A stretch of DNA of 64,000 nt from Psychrilyobacter piezotolerans. GTDB lineage: Bacteria > Fusobacteriota > Fusobacteriia > Fusobacteriales > Fusobacteriaceae. Made by a program: the position numbers and the translations under genes. The notes below the pieces were generated by a model. It was not told where the DNA came from and made no database searches. It saw only the letters and a program-made list of their open reading frames with translations. The stretch spans positions 124,001 through 188,000 of the forward strand of contig NZ_QUAJ01000001.1 of NCBI RefSeq assembly GCF_003391055.1, in the 5' to 3' direction. Each line of letters starts with the position of its first letter. Position 1 is the first letter of the stretch. This document shows positions 53,319 to 62,210 of the stretch, one piece after another.

Positions 53319-56300
53319 ATGAAAAATTTGAATTCAAAGTCCCTTGCTATCCTCCTATTTTGTGTTGTTCAAACATCCTTTGGTGCAAACGACATAAATA
53401 AAGCGGCTTCAGCAGGGCTTTTTTCGACTGTAAGTGATATAAGTAAAGTTAGCACCTCCAGTGATGGTACTGCTATCTCCAGCGAAAGTTTAGTTATCGA
53501 CACAAAAAACGATACCCTGACAGCTGATGGCGGGGTAAAGTTTCAATACCAGGGCTTAAAACTCCAAGCCTTCGGATTTAAAAGGGATAGGGAATCAAAC
53601 ATAGTTACTGCTACTGGGGATGTCAGGATCCAAATGGGAGACTACCCTAACCAGGCCAGGATCGATTCCAATAAAACCCTTCTTTCATTGGACAGCAGTA
53701 CCTTAAAATACTATGACAGTATATCCTATATGGAAGTAGGTACAGTAACTGGTGCCCAAGCTCCCAATGACAGAATATACTTTGGCGGGGAAGTAGGAGA
53801 ATATAATGAAGAAGCTTTTACCCTGAAAAATGCCTGGTTTACTACCGACTTTAGTATCTTAGAGACTGGGGATTATAAGAAGGGAGGGTATTACCTCGGG
53901 GCTAAAAAATTAAAAATTATACCGGATAATAAGGCTGAATTCCAGGATATCGACCTATTTATAAACGATTATAAGGTAGGCTGGTTCCCATGGTATGCAG
54001 TCAATATCAGACAGGGTTCCAAGGTACCGCTTTTCCCTGTTTGGGGAGACAGTACCGATTATGGATTTCATATATCCAGCGGTATAAACTATGGAGATAA
54101 TGACAGTAAGTACTTTAAAGGTGGTATAGCTCCTAAATTTGCCGACAAGCTGGGACTCTTAGTTGGAAGGTTTGAAAACTGGTATGACCTGGGAAATTAT
54201 GGACAGGGCTTAGTTACTGCCGATGATCTGTTGGTAGTAAAAAAAGATAGTTCTGTCGACGATAGATGGGACCTGGCTGCCAATCATGAATATAAAGATG
54301 ATAGTGGTTACCTGAAGTTAGGACTGCAGAGTACAACAGTAAATAAGATAAGTGCTTTAGAAGATCATAGAGATGATCTTGAAAGAAGTGGATTCTATGA
54401 CCCTACCAGCCCCAACTATGGGGGGGAGGAAAGAAATGACGGTGAAACCATTAATTTCATCACCTTGGATTCTGAGTTTGAAGATATAGGGGAAAGAAAT
54501 GATATCACCCTTTATTCTAAGGTTAAGATGTTAGCTGGAGGAGAGGATGCCTACAGACAATTAGTAGATGACCGAATGGACGATGCCTCTTTTGGTTCCC
54601 AGTTAGATAATAAATTATACACCGATCTCGGGTTCACCAAAGATAACGAAGATTATATGATATCTGCCTACTACGACTATCTAAAGGATCTAGACCCCGG
54701 TTCTACATCTAAGGCAGACGATGACCAGTCCAGGCGTGAAAATTTCGGATTTGCGTTCAACCTAAAGGAAACTAAGATAGACTTTGCCTACGATCATGAA
54801 AGGGGAGATAAACTGAGAAAACTCAGATCTTGGGAACGTAGTCCCGATTTAGAGGATATCACAAGACTTCAAGGGGGAAGTATAAACTATGTTCCCTGGT
54901 CTGTATATGAATACGATAAAGATGACAGCGATAAGATCAGACTACACCTTGGAGAATATGATCTGGGCAGCAGCGGAGCAACCTATAAGGTTAAGTTTGA
55001 CAGTCTTCAATCTGAAAAGGAATTAAACCTGGATAATGATCCATTTAGGGAAACTGCACAGTCAAACAATCCCGACTTTAACAAAAGGGATCAGCAGTAT
55101 AACAAGGAAGAGAATATTATCTACAATAAAAACAGGGATGATAAGGTTGCAACTGAATTTTTCTATGATCAATATAGATTGGAACTTACCTTGGGGCACT
55201 CCAAACAAGAGGTCTGGGACAGGGAAGGTATATATAATTACAATGAATTAGAGGAAAATGATGCCTATAATATCTATATCAACGAATCTGATTTTGTCCA
55301 AATTGAACTGGAAGATAAAAGACTTCACCTAGGTTACTTAGGTGAAATGGGGTTAAGATATAATCTGAGATACGATGATTATACAGATGGGTACGACTCC
55401 TATTCCGGTGATAACAGCGGCGGAGACTCCTCTTTAAGGCACCAGGTGGACTTCAATCATAAACTTACCCTATTGGATAACACCAACAACCATTTTAGAA
55501 ACCTGGACTTTAAATTAAACAATGAATTTAATTATTTTGGCCAACTTTACTCCTATGACAATGGAAGCCGTAATGGTGATTCCACATATAATGGACAGGT
55601 CAGGTTAAAGAACAAGGACAGCATCCATGAATTCAAAGACAAGGTTACATTGGATCTCGGTAACACTACAACTGTCTACAGTACCGGATATAAACAGAGT
55701 AATGACGGCTTTGACAGAGATGTGAAAAGAGGGGATCTCTTTACCAACAACATCGATTTTTTAGTCAACGATGAGAAAAAATTGAACCTGTACTATGATC
55801 TGGATAAGAGGTTTACCCGTGGGGAGCTTACCCCTGCCGGCTATGCCTTTGACGATGAATATAATGACCTTACCAGCAATAAATTCGGTGGTAGTTATTA
55901 TATAAATGAAAGTTACAGGTTCTATTACAGCCATGAAAAAATTGATTACACCCTCATGGAATCTCAAAATATTCCTACTACCGATCCAAACTATAACTAT
56001 GGTGCCCATGAAAAAATATCGGAAAGTACCTATGGATTGGAGATAAAAGATGAGCTGGATCTCTATAACCTTACATATACCCATGCTTCCGATGACAGAG
56101 AAGATAACAATATGGATACTTTAAATATTAAAAATGATGTTATCGGTGCCAGTTATTTAAATGGCGGAGAAGTAGAACACTTCTATCGTGCTACCTACGG
56201 GATATATAAATATGGGCCGTCTCAAAATTTAAAGGATTATTCTGCAGATCAGGTTTCATTTAAATATGAATACAGGGACAAAAGATTTACCGATGAAGAA

Positions 56301-56978
56301 TTAAGGAGTTATGCCGCAGCTGAGTATAATAAAGGCAAGTTAGAGATCACACCGGCCGAGATAAGCCGGGTGAAACAGATCTTAAATGAGAGAAATGACA
56401 ATCAGCTGGACTTTAGTTTAAACTCTATTATGTTAGAAGAGATGAATCGTCCTGAGTATAAAAAATACTTCACCCTTTCCCTCATGGCGAAAGTACATAG
56501 GGAAGCCTATGACCAGAGTAATGATTTTTTTGGAAGTTTAAAGGAATTCGAAGGAGATGTTTATGGGTCATATAAAAGGTTTGGCCTGGGATATAAATAT
56601 CGCGAAGAAGCCAATTTTAATAGCAGTTATGACAGGGATATCACCAAGCAGGAGCACGAATTCAGGCTCCGAGCCGGGATAGGAAAACCCAGTCAGGGGT
56701 GGAACATAAAATTATCCTATAAAACCGAAATTGACAACGATGATGAATACGGTATCTATCTTGGAAAGGAGACGGGATACTATGAATGGTCTGTTGGGTA
56801 TACCAAAGATTACGACAGAACTACCAAATCATATGACGATCGTTTAGCTCTTCAATTTACTCTGCTTACATTCCCAGAAAATCCTCTCTTGGGTATCGGA
56901 TACAAGGATAAAGATGGAAGTATGACTCCTAAACTATGGCTTGGCAGCGGAGTAGAGGTAGATGAACTAAACAATTAA
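53319..56978 (+). CDS. lptD: LptD-like LPS assembly outer-membrane protein
   Basis: 1219 residues. A signal peptide (about 1-22, cleaved near SFGA) is followed by an OstA/LptA-type jelly-roll at about 50-140, seen in SESLVIDTKNDTLTADGG and TATGDVRIQ. The rest is Tyr-, Asp- and Lys-rich with many alternating strands, and ends in a strand (TPKLWLGSGVEV), as in a large outer-membrane barrel. LptD inserts LPS into the outer leaflet. It is much longer than E. coli LptD (about 780), through extra barrel or loop strands. Only two Cys exist at the signal peptide and none later, so the disulfide control known in E. coli cannot operate. GGGGAG precedes the ATG, and no terminator follows. Confidence 0.8.
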   Translation: MKNLNSKSLAILLFCVVQTSFGANDINKAASAGLFSTVSDISKVSTSSDGTAISSESLVIDTKNDTLTADGGVKFQYQGLKLQAFGFKRDRESNIVTATGDVRIQMGDYPNQARIDSNKTLLSLDSSTLKYYDSISYMEVGTVTGAQAPNDRIYFGGEVGEYNEEAFTLKNAWFTTDFSILETGDYKKGGYYLGAKKLKIIPDNKAEFQDIDLFINDYKVGWFPWYAVNIRQGSKVPLFPVWGDSTDYGFHISSGINYGDNDSKYFKGGIAPKFADKLGLLVGRFENWYDLGNYGQGLVTADDLLVVKKDSSVDDRWDLAANHEYKDDSGYLKLGLQSTTVNKISALEDHRDDLERSGFYDPTSPNYGGEERNDGETINFITLDSEFEDIGERNDITLYSKVKMLAGGEDAYRQLVDDRMDDASFGSQLDNKLYTDLGFTKDNEDYMISAYYDYLKDLDPGSTSKADDDQSRRENFGFAFNLKETKIDFAYDHERGDKLRKLRSWERSPDLEDITRLQGGSINYVPWSVYEYDKDDSDKIRLHLGEYDLGSSGATYKVKFDSLQSEKELNLDNDPFRETAQSNNPDFNKRDQQYNKEENIIYNKNRDDKVATEFFYDQYRLELTLGHSKQEVWDREGIYNYNELEENDAYNIYINESDFVQIELEDKRLHLGYLGEMGLRYNLRYDDYTDGYDSYSGDNSGGDSSLRHQVDFNHKLTLLDNTNNHFRNLDFKLNNEFNYFGQLYSYDNGSRNGDSTYNGQVRLKNKDSIHEFKDKVTLDLGNTTTVYSTGYKQSNDGFDRDVKRGDLFTNNIDFLVNDEKKLNLYYDLDKRFTRGELTPAGYAFDDEYNDLTSNKFGGSYYINESYRFYYSHEKIDYTLMESQNIPTTDPNYNYGAHEKISESTYGLEIKDELDLYNLTYTHASDDREDNNMDTLNIKNDVIGASYLNGGEVEHFYRATYGIYKYGPSQNLKDYSADQVSFKYEYRDKRFTDEELRSYAAAEYNKGKLEITPAEISRVKQILNERNDNQLDFSLNSIMLEEMNRPEYKKYFTLSLMAKVHREAYDQSNDFFGSLKEFEGDVYGSYKRFGLGYKYREEANFNSSYDRDITKQEHEFRLRAGIGKPSQGWNIKLSYKTEIDNDDEYGIYLGKETGYYEWSVGYTKDYDRTTKSYDDRLALQFTLLTFPENPLLGIGYKDKDGSMTPKLWLGSGVEVDELNN

Positions 56979-56986
56979 TAGACTTT

Positions 56987-57015
56987 TTGACATTTTGAAC
57001 TAAATATGTTAGAAT
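56987..57015 (+). promoter_or_regulatory. promoter of the thrS leader
   Basis: TTGACA, spacer exactly 17, TAGAAT. The RNA would start near 57022, about 30 bases before the leader ORF. Confidence 0.85.
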
Positions 57016-57050
57016 TTTCAGATAATAATATTTCAGCAGGAGCTTAGACT

Positions 57051-57089
57051 ATGAGATTACTTACCACCACAACGGATACTTTTTTTTAG
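57051..57089 (+). CDS. threonine-rich leader peptide of thrS
   Basis: 12 codons and TAG: MRLLTTTTDTFF. Five of twelve codons are Thr (ACC ACC ACA ACG, then ACT), and four are consecutive. AGGAG lies 8 bases before its ATG. It lies between a strong promoter and a terminator ahead of the threonyl-tRNA synthetase gene, just where an attenuation leader such as thrL of the threonine operon should be. Ribosome stalling on uncharged tRNA(Thr) would report threonine shortage. The ORF is seen; its use is inferred. Confidence 0.8.
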   Translation: MRLLTTTTDTFF

Positions 57090-57102
57090 GATTTGTAAAT
57101 AT

Positions 57103-57145
57103 ACAGATCTTATTTCCCTTGTAAAATTATAAGTTTTGTATCTGT
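57103..57145 (+). promoter_or_regulatory. leader hairpin overlapping the antiterminator arm
   Basis: ACAGAT-CTTAT (57103-57113) can pair with ATAAG (57129-57133) and ATCTGT (57140-57145) leaving a 6-base bulge. The right arm contains GTATC (57138-57142), which also complements GATAC inside the leader ORF (57075-57079) and GATAC in the terminator (57178-57182). Mutually exclusive structures are thus possible. Confidence 0.55.
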
Positions 57146-57164
57146 CTGGAATGAAAAAATATTT

Positions 57165-57201
57165 AACCCATCTAGATGATACTCTAGGTGGGTTCTTTTT
57201 T
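57165..57201 (+). terminator. attenuator terminator before thrS
   Basis: Stem AACCCATCTAGA-TGATAC-TCTAGGTGGGTT, 12 pairs with one G-U, then C and six T. It ends 45 bases before the thrS ATG and after the leader ORF, with no gene in between for it to end. Confidence 0.85.
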
Positions 57202-57246
57202 GTAAAAAAAATTATATTATATAAAAAACTGAGGAGTGATGTAAAG

Positions 57247-59160
57247 ATGATTAAGATAACTTTACCAAGCGGGGATATCAAAGAATTTGACAGCCCGGTA
57301 AATATGTTTCAAATTGCCAAAAGTATAAGTAATTCACTGGCTAAAAATGCTGTAGCAGCTAAGGTCGACGGAAAATTAGTGGATATGGCTACAATGCTTA
57401 GCGAAGATGCTGCTGTGGAACTTATCATGCCTAACAGTGAAGAGGGAATAGAGATCATCAGACATTCCACTGCACATCTTATGGCTCAAGCTGTAATCAG
57501 ACTTTTCCCTGAAACTAAAGTAGCCATAGGACCGTCTATCGAATATGGATTCTACTATGATTTTGATCCTAAAGAGCAGTTTACAGAGGATGATCTGGCT
57601 AAGATCGAAGCTGAAATGAAAAAAATAGTCAAGGAAGATATCATTATAACTAAAGAAGATATCTCCAAAGAAGATGCTATAGCAAGATTTAAAGAAGCAG
57701 GAGAGGACTATAAGGTAGAGATTATTACTGATATTGCACAAGGAGCTCTTACTCTTTATTCCCAGGGTGAATTCACAGACCTATGTCTTGGACCTCACGT
57801 ACCTTCTACTAGATATTTAAAATCATTTAAACTTATGTCGGTAGCCGGTGCTTACTGGAGAGGAGATTCTTCTAACAAGATGTTACAAAGAATTTACGGT
57901 ATAGCCTTTGACTCAGATAAAGCATTAAAACTTCACCTGAAATTCTTAGAGGAAGCTGAAAAAAGAGATCATAGAAAATTAGGTAAGGAATTAGATCTAT
58001 TCTTCATGAGTGAATATGGTCCAGGATTCCCATTTTGGTTACCAAAGGGAATGGAATTGAGAAACGCACTGGAAAACCTTTGGAAGTCAGAACATAGAAA
58101 GGCCGGATACCAGGAAGTTAGAACTCCTATCATGCTTAACAAGGAATTATGGGAAACTTCTGGTCACTGGTTTAACTATAAGGAAAACATGTACCTTTCT
58201 GAAATAGATAAACATGAATTTGCTATAAAACCTATGAACTGTCCTGGAAGTGTTTTAGTATACAAACACGACTTACACTCTTATAAGGATTTCCCTATTA
58301 GAATGGGTGAATTAGGTATCGTACACAGACATGAATTCTCTGGTGCATTACACGGATTATTCAGAGTTAGAAACTTTACACAGGATGATGCTCATATCTT
58401 TATGACTCCGGATCAAATCGAAGAGGAGATCATAGGAGTTATCAACTTAATCGATAAATTCTACAACAAGTTATTTGGATTTGAATACCATATCGAACTA
58501 TCTACTAAACCTGAAAAGGCTATTGGATCGGATGAGATATGGGATAAAGCTGAATCAGCACTAGAAGGAGCTATGAAAAAAATTGGATTAGATTATAAAT
58601 TAAATCCAGGAGACGGAGCATTTTATGGTCCTAAGTTAGACTTCAAAATCAAAGATTGTTTAGGTAGAGAATGGCAGTGTGGAACTATCCAGCTTGACTT
58701 CAACCTTCCTGAAAGATTTGATATGAACTATATTGGAGAAGACGGAGAAAAGCATAGACCAGTTATGGTTCATAGGGTAGTTTATGGTTCAGTTGAAAGA
58801 TTTATCGGAATCTTAATTGAGCATTTTGCAGGTGCATTCCCGCTATGGCTGGCTCCTACACAAATAAAATTACTGACTCTAAACGATGAAGTAGTTCCAT
58901 ACGCTAAGGAAGTTATGGCTGAATTAGCCAAAGTTGGAATCAGATGTGAATTAGATGACAGAGCAGAAAAAATAGGATATAAGATCAGAGAGGCCAACGG
59001 TCAATACAAAATCCCTGTACAGCTTATCCTAGGAAAAGCTGAGGCTGAAGCTTCGGAAGTTAATGTAAGAAGATTTGGTTCAAAAGACCAGGAAACTATG
59101 AAATTAAATGATTTCATTTCTATGATCGCAGAGGAAGCAAAGGTAAAATTTGATAAGTAA
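57247..59160 (+). CDS. thrS: threonyl-tRNA synthetase
   Basis: 637 residues from MIKITLPSGD, with GAGGAG upstream; the frame is open for 37 codons more but that part lies over the attenuator. TGS domain (1-63), editing domain with HSTAH at 73-77, class II core with motif 2 FRVRNFTQDDAHIF and motif 3 GSVERFIGILIEH, Zn ligands including MNCPG, and the C-terminal anticodon domain. It charges tRNA(Thr) and edits Ser-tRNA(Thr). Controlled by the leader just upstream. Confidence 0.97.
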   Translation: MIKITLPSGDIKEFDSPVNMFQIAKSISNSLAKNAVAAKVDGKLVDMATMLSEDAAVELIMPNSEEGIEIIRHSTAHLMAQAVIRLFPETKVAIGPSIEYGFYYDFDPKEQFTEDDLAKIEAEMKKIVKEDIIITKEDISKEDAIARFKEAGEDYKVEIITDIAQGALTLYSQGEFTDLCLGPHVPSTRYLKSFKLMSVAGAYWRGDSSNKMLQRIYGIAFDSDKALKLHLKFLEEAEKRDHRKLGKELDLFFMSEYGPGFPFWLPKGMELRNALENLWKSEHRKAGYQEVRTPIMLNKELWETSGHWFNYKENMYLSEIDKHEFAIKPMNCPGSVLVYKHDLHSYKDFPIRMGELGIVHRHEFSGALHGLFRVRNFTQDDAHIFMTPDQIEEEIIGVINLIDKFYNKLFGFEYHIELSTKPEKAIGSDEIWDKAESALEGAMKKIGLDYKLNPGDGAFYGPKLDFKIKDCLGREWQCGTIQLDFNLPERFDMNYIGEDGEKHRPVMVHRVVYGSVERFIGILIEHFAGAFPLWLAPTQIKLLTLNDEVVPYAKEVMAELAKVGIRCELDDRAEKIGYKIREANGQYKIPVQLILGKAEAEASEVNVRRFGSKDQETMKLNDFISMIAEEAKVKFDK

Positions 59161-59166
59161 AAACTA

Positions 59167-59198
59167 AAAAAGGAAGATGCACAGGCATCTTCCTTTTT
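59167..59198. terminator. terminator of thrS, possibly bidirectional
   Basis: AAAAAGGAAGATGC-ACAG-GCATCTTCCTTTTT, perfect 14-pair stem. Confidence 0.92.
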
Positions 59199-59222
59199 GC
59201 TTACCCTATATCATCTAGCTTT

Positions 59223-59245
59223 GTTTAGCCCTACGAGGGAGAAAC
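59223..59245 (-). repeat. 3'-end hairpin repeat R2 variant after disA
   Basis: GTTT.GCCCT-ACG-AGGG.GAAAC: same position and flank (CCTCTTCCTTTTAGG on the minus strand) as the other R2 copies, about 25 bases after the disA stop, with the stem sequence replaced but still paired. Confidence 0.55.
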
Positions 59246-59270
59246 CTAAAAGGAAGAGGGTCAGAGGGTT

Positions 59271-60332
59271 CTATTTTTCCCACTCCGCTGTCATCTTCAA
59301 TCTTTTTATCCCTTTTTTTATGGATCTGGCTTTAAACATACTGATCCCTCTTATCTCCATCAATTCCTCTTCTGTCAGTTCCAATATTTTGGATAAAGTT
59401 TCGTATTTACTGATTATTTTTTCAGTGTCTTTTCTCGTAATCCTCGTGACCTTATTTAAGATCCTATATCCCCTTGTGTCTAACTCCATATCAAAGGTAG
59501 CTGCTGATCTGCCGTACCCCAAAGCACCCGCTATATTTTCCGACTCCAAGAGTTCCAAATCTCCTAATTCCAACAGCCTTTCCTTTACTTCAGCTGCACC
59601 AAATTCCTCTTCCAACCCTAGATTTATATAGTCTCTTATGAAATTTTCCTCTTCCTTCAGAACCCCTTTAAATAGTTCCTCCAACTGGATCTCTAAAAAT
59701 TTCCCTTCCGATCCTAATTCTATTATTGAATGTTCCACTTCTACCCTTATCCTTACCAGCATCTCAAACCTTTGGAGAACTGTCACAACCTCTGAAAGGG
59801 TCACCATTCCGTCAAATTCTAAAAGGGTAATATTTTGTAAGGCTCTGTCCAATACATGTTTATACCTTTCAAAGGTTTTCATTGCCTGGCTGGCTTCAAT
59901 CATTATATCAGCCAGGTTTTTCACCTTATATCTAAAATCTCCCTTATAGAGGGTGATCCGGTTCCTTCTTTCTGAGATAGCTATAACTAAATTATCCGTC
60001 TGTTTAGCTACCCTTTGAGCTGACCTGTGTCTGGTTCCGCTTTCATTTGTTTTAAATGATTTATCTGGCTGCAGATGTACATTGGCATATTTAATTTTTG
60101 TAGCGTTCCCATCTAAGATGATAGCACCATCCATTTTGGACAGCTCATGGAGTCTTTGAGGAGTAAACCTGCAGTTTATTTCAAATCCACCATCTATAAG
60201 GTCTTCTAAAGTATCATTGGCATCCAAAACTACCAGAGCACCAGTCCCGGCATCTAAGATGTTATCCAAACCTTCTCTAAATACCGTTCCAGGGGTTACC
60301 TGGGAAAATATTTTCTTTAAATTATACTCCAT
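59271..60332 (-). CDS. disA: diadenylate cyclase DisA
   Basis: 353 residues from MEYNLKK, which has GAGGTG 5 bases upstream and follows the radA stop by two bases; the two-codon longer start lies on the radA stop. DAC domain with catalytic MDGAIIL and TRHRSA, a helical linker, and a C-terminal HhH DNA-binding domain (EEELMEIRGISMFKARSIKKGI). It makes cyclic di-AMP while scanning DNA for branched structures. Directly after radA, whose product inhibits DisA in Bacillus. Confidence 0.95.
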   Translation of the reverse strand: MEYNLKKIFSQVTPGTVFREGLDNILDAGTGALVVLDANDTLEDLIDGGFEINCRFTPQRLHELSKMDGAIILDGNATKIKYANVHLQPDKSFKTNESGTRHRSAQRVAKQTDNLVIAISERRNRITLYKGDFRYKVKNLADIMIEASQAMKTFERYKHVLDRALQNITLLEFDGMVTLSEVVTVLQRFEMLVRIRVEVEHSIIELGSEGKFLEIQLEELFKGVLKEEENFIRDYINLGLEEEFGAAEVKERLLELGDLELLESENIAGALGYGRSAATFDMELDTRGYRILNKVTRITRKDTEKIISKYETLSKILELTEEELMEIRGISMFKARSIKKGIKRLKMTAEWEK

Positions 60333-60334
60333 AA

Positions 60335-61693
60335 TCACCTCATCCTCTCTGCAAGTTCTGCTAAATTTTTTAGGTATATCATCTTTAAATTATAACTATT
60401 ATTTTCAATCTCTTTCTTATTGGAATGAGGGAGATAAACACCTGAAAACCCCAACTTTTCCAATTCTTTCAGCCTTTTATCCACGAAGGATACTTTTCTT
60501 ATCTCTCCCCGCAGACCAAGTTCTCCAAGTGCTGCTATCTTTTGACTGATCTCTATCCCCTTGGTTATAGAGATCATTGCCATTACTACTCCTAAATCTG
60601 CCGCCCCGTCATAGATCTTTATTCCTCCTGGGATATTTACGAAAACATCCTTAGAGGACAGGTTTAATCCTATCTTTTTTTCCATAACGGCATTGAGTAT
60701 CTGCACCCTGTTTCTGTCAAACCCCTGTACTACCCTCTTTGGAATTCCAAAGGGGGATTCATTCACCAAAGTCTGAACCTCCAATAAAAATATCTTGGTC
60801 CCTTCCAATACAGGAACCACTATACTTCCGACATTTTTTTCATCCCGTTCACTGAGAAAAAATTCCGAAGGATTTTTTACCTCTACCATTCCTTTTTCTT
60901 CCATATTAAATATTCCAAGCTCGTTGGTAGATCCAAATCTATTTTTTAAACTTCGTAAGATCCTATAGAAGAGTCCCTCTTCTCCCTCAAACTGCAGCAC
61001 CGAATCCACCATATGTTCCAATAATTTCGGCCCTGCCACCTTCCCGTCTTTGGTAATATGTCCTACTAAAAAGAAAGATATATCGTGGGTTTTAGCCAAT
61101 TCCACTATCTTTAGGGTACATTCCCTTATCTGAGTGGTAGTTCCCGGGATGGAATCAAAATTTGAACTGTATAAAGTTTGGATGGAGTCCACCACAACTA
61201 CCTTGGGTTTCTTCCTGATAACATAATCATAGATAGATTCCATCTCTGTCTCCGACATGATAGATATATTATTTCCAGATAAACCCAACCTGTCTCCCCT
61301 GTATTTTACCTGAGCCGGTGATTCCTCCCCGGATATATAAAGTACCTCTCCATACTGGGAATATTGATCTACAGCCTGCAGGAGCAGGGTAGATTTCCCT
61401 ATCCCGGGATTTCCTGTCAAAAGGACTACTGCTCCCTTTACAAGACCTCCTCCCAGCACTCTGTCAAACTCATTAAATTTCGTGGTATATCTATAGTTTT
61501 TTTCTACTTCTACATCTTTAAAATTAACTACCCTGGTGTTGCTGATTTTTTTTTTAACACTGCTTTTAGAAGAAGCACTGCTGACCTCTTCCTCCAATGT
61601 TCCCCAGCTGTCACATTCCGGGCATTTCCCCAGCCATTTAGAAGATTCATAGCCACAGTCTGAGCAGATATATACAGTTTTTAATTTAGCCAT
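60335..61693 (-). CDS. radA: DNA repair ATPase/helicase RadA
   Basis: 452 residues. Zn finger C10-C13, C26-C29 (ICSDCGY, GKCPECDSWG); RecA-like core with GNPGIGKST; the RadA-specific KNRFGSTNELG; and a C-terminal Lon-like domain with VFVNIPGGIKI. It helps branch migration in recombination repair and transformation. It lies between coaD (12 bases upstream) and disA. Confidence 0.96.
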   Translation of the reverse strand: MAKLKTVYICSDCGYESSKWLGKCPECDSWGTLEEEVSSASSKSSVKKKISNTRVVNFKDVEVEKNYRYTTKFNEFDRVLGGGLVKGAVVLLTGNPGIGKSTLLLQAVDQYSQYGEVLYISGEESPAQVKYRGDRLGLSGNNISIMSETEMESIYDYVIRKKPKVVVVDSIQTLYSSNFDSIPGTTTQIRECTLKIVELAKTHDISFFLVGHITKDGKVAGPKLLEHMVDSVLQFEGEEGLFYRILRSLKNRFGSTNELGIFNMEEKGMVEVKNPSEFFLSERDEKNVGSIVVPVLEGTKIFLLEVQTLVNESPFGIPKRVVQGFDRNRVQILNAVMEKKIGLNLSSKDVFVNIPGGIKIYDGAADLGVVMAMISITKGIEISQKIAALGELGLRGEIRKVSFVDKRLKELEKLGFSGVYLPHSNKKEIENNSYNLKMIYLKNLAELAERMR

Positions 61694-61705
61694 GAATTCA
61701 CTCCT

Positions 61706-62209
61706 TTAACCCTTATTTTTTATCTCTTTTGCCCTTTTTCTTACATCCTCTACTATCTCCGGTGAAATAAATTCATCTATCTTTCCACCATGGAGTGCCA
61801 CTTCCCTTACCAGGCTGGCACTGAGATAGAGACTTTCCCTTGATCCAGGTAAAAATATTGTTTCTACCTGATTATCTGAAAGGGATTTATTTGTAAGAGC
61901 CAGCTGCAGCTCATATTCATAGTCAGAAACAGCCCGTAAACCTCTCACTACAATATTAGCCTTATTTTGTAAAACAAAATCTACCAACAATCCATCAAAA
62001 GTCTTTACTTCTATATTATCTAATTCCGATAAACATTTTTCAACCAATGCTTTTCTTTCCTCTAAATTAAACCAATATTTTTTGTTGTGGCTGTTTAAAA
62101 CACCCACTATTAATTTATTTGAAAATTTACTGGCACGTTTTATAATATCTAAATGCCCCTTAGTTATAGGATCAAAACTTCCTGCACATACTGCTACTAT
62201 TTTTTTCAT
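61706..62209 (-). CDS. coaD: phosphopantetheine adenylyltransferase
   Basis: 167 residues. Nucleotidyltransferase signature GSFDPITKGHLDI with TKGH, and the PPAT blocks RGLRAVSDYEYELQLA and FLPGSRESLYLSASLVRE. It makes dephospho-CoA from 4'-phosphopantetheine and ATP. It starts just after the rng stop (one base), so coupled to it. Confidence 0.96.
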   Translation of the reverse strand: MKKIVAVCAGSFDPITKGHLDIIKRASKFSNKLIVGVLNSHNKKYWFNLEERKALVEKCLSELDNIEVKTFDGLLVDFVLQNKANIVVRGLRAVSDYEYELQLALTNKSLSDNQVETIFLPGSRESLYLSASLVREVALHGGKIDEFISPEIVEDVRKRAKEIKNKG

Positions 62210-62210
62210 C

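Noticed and set aside
57022-57246. T-box riboswitch for thrS
   Set aside because: No conserved T-box antiterminator motif (GGTGGNACCGCG type) and the leader is too short; the Thr-rich ORF explains the terminator better.
57136-57246. N-terminal extension of ThrS by 37 residues
   Set aside because: This part is the attenuator hairpin and T-tract; the universal TGS start MIKITLPSG has its own GAGGAG.
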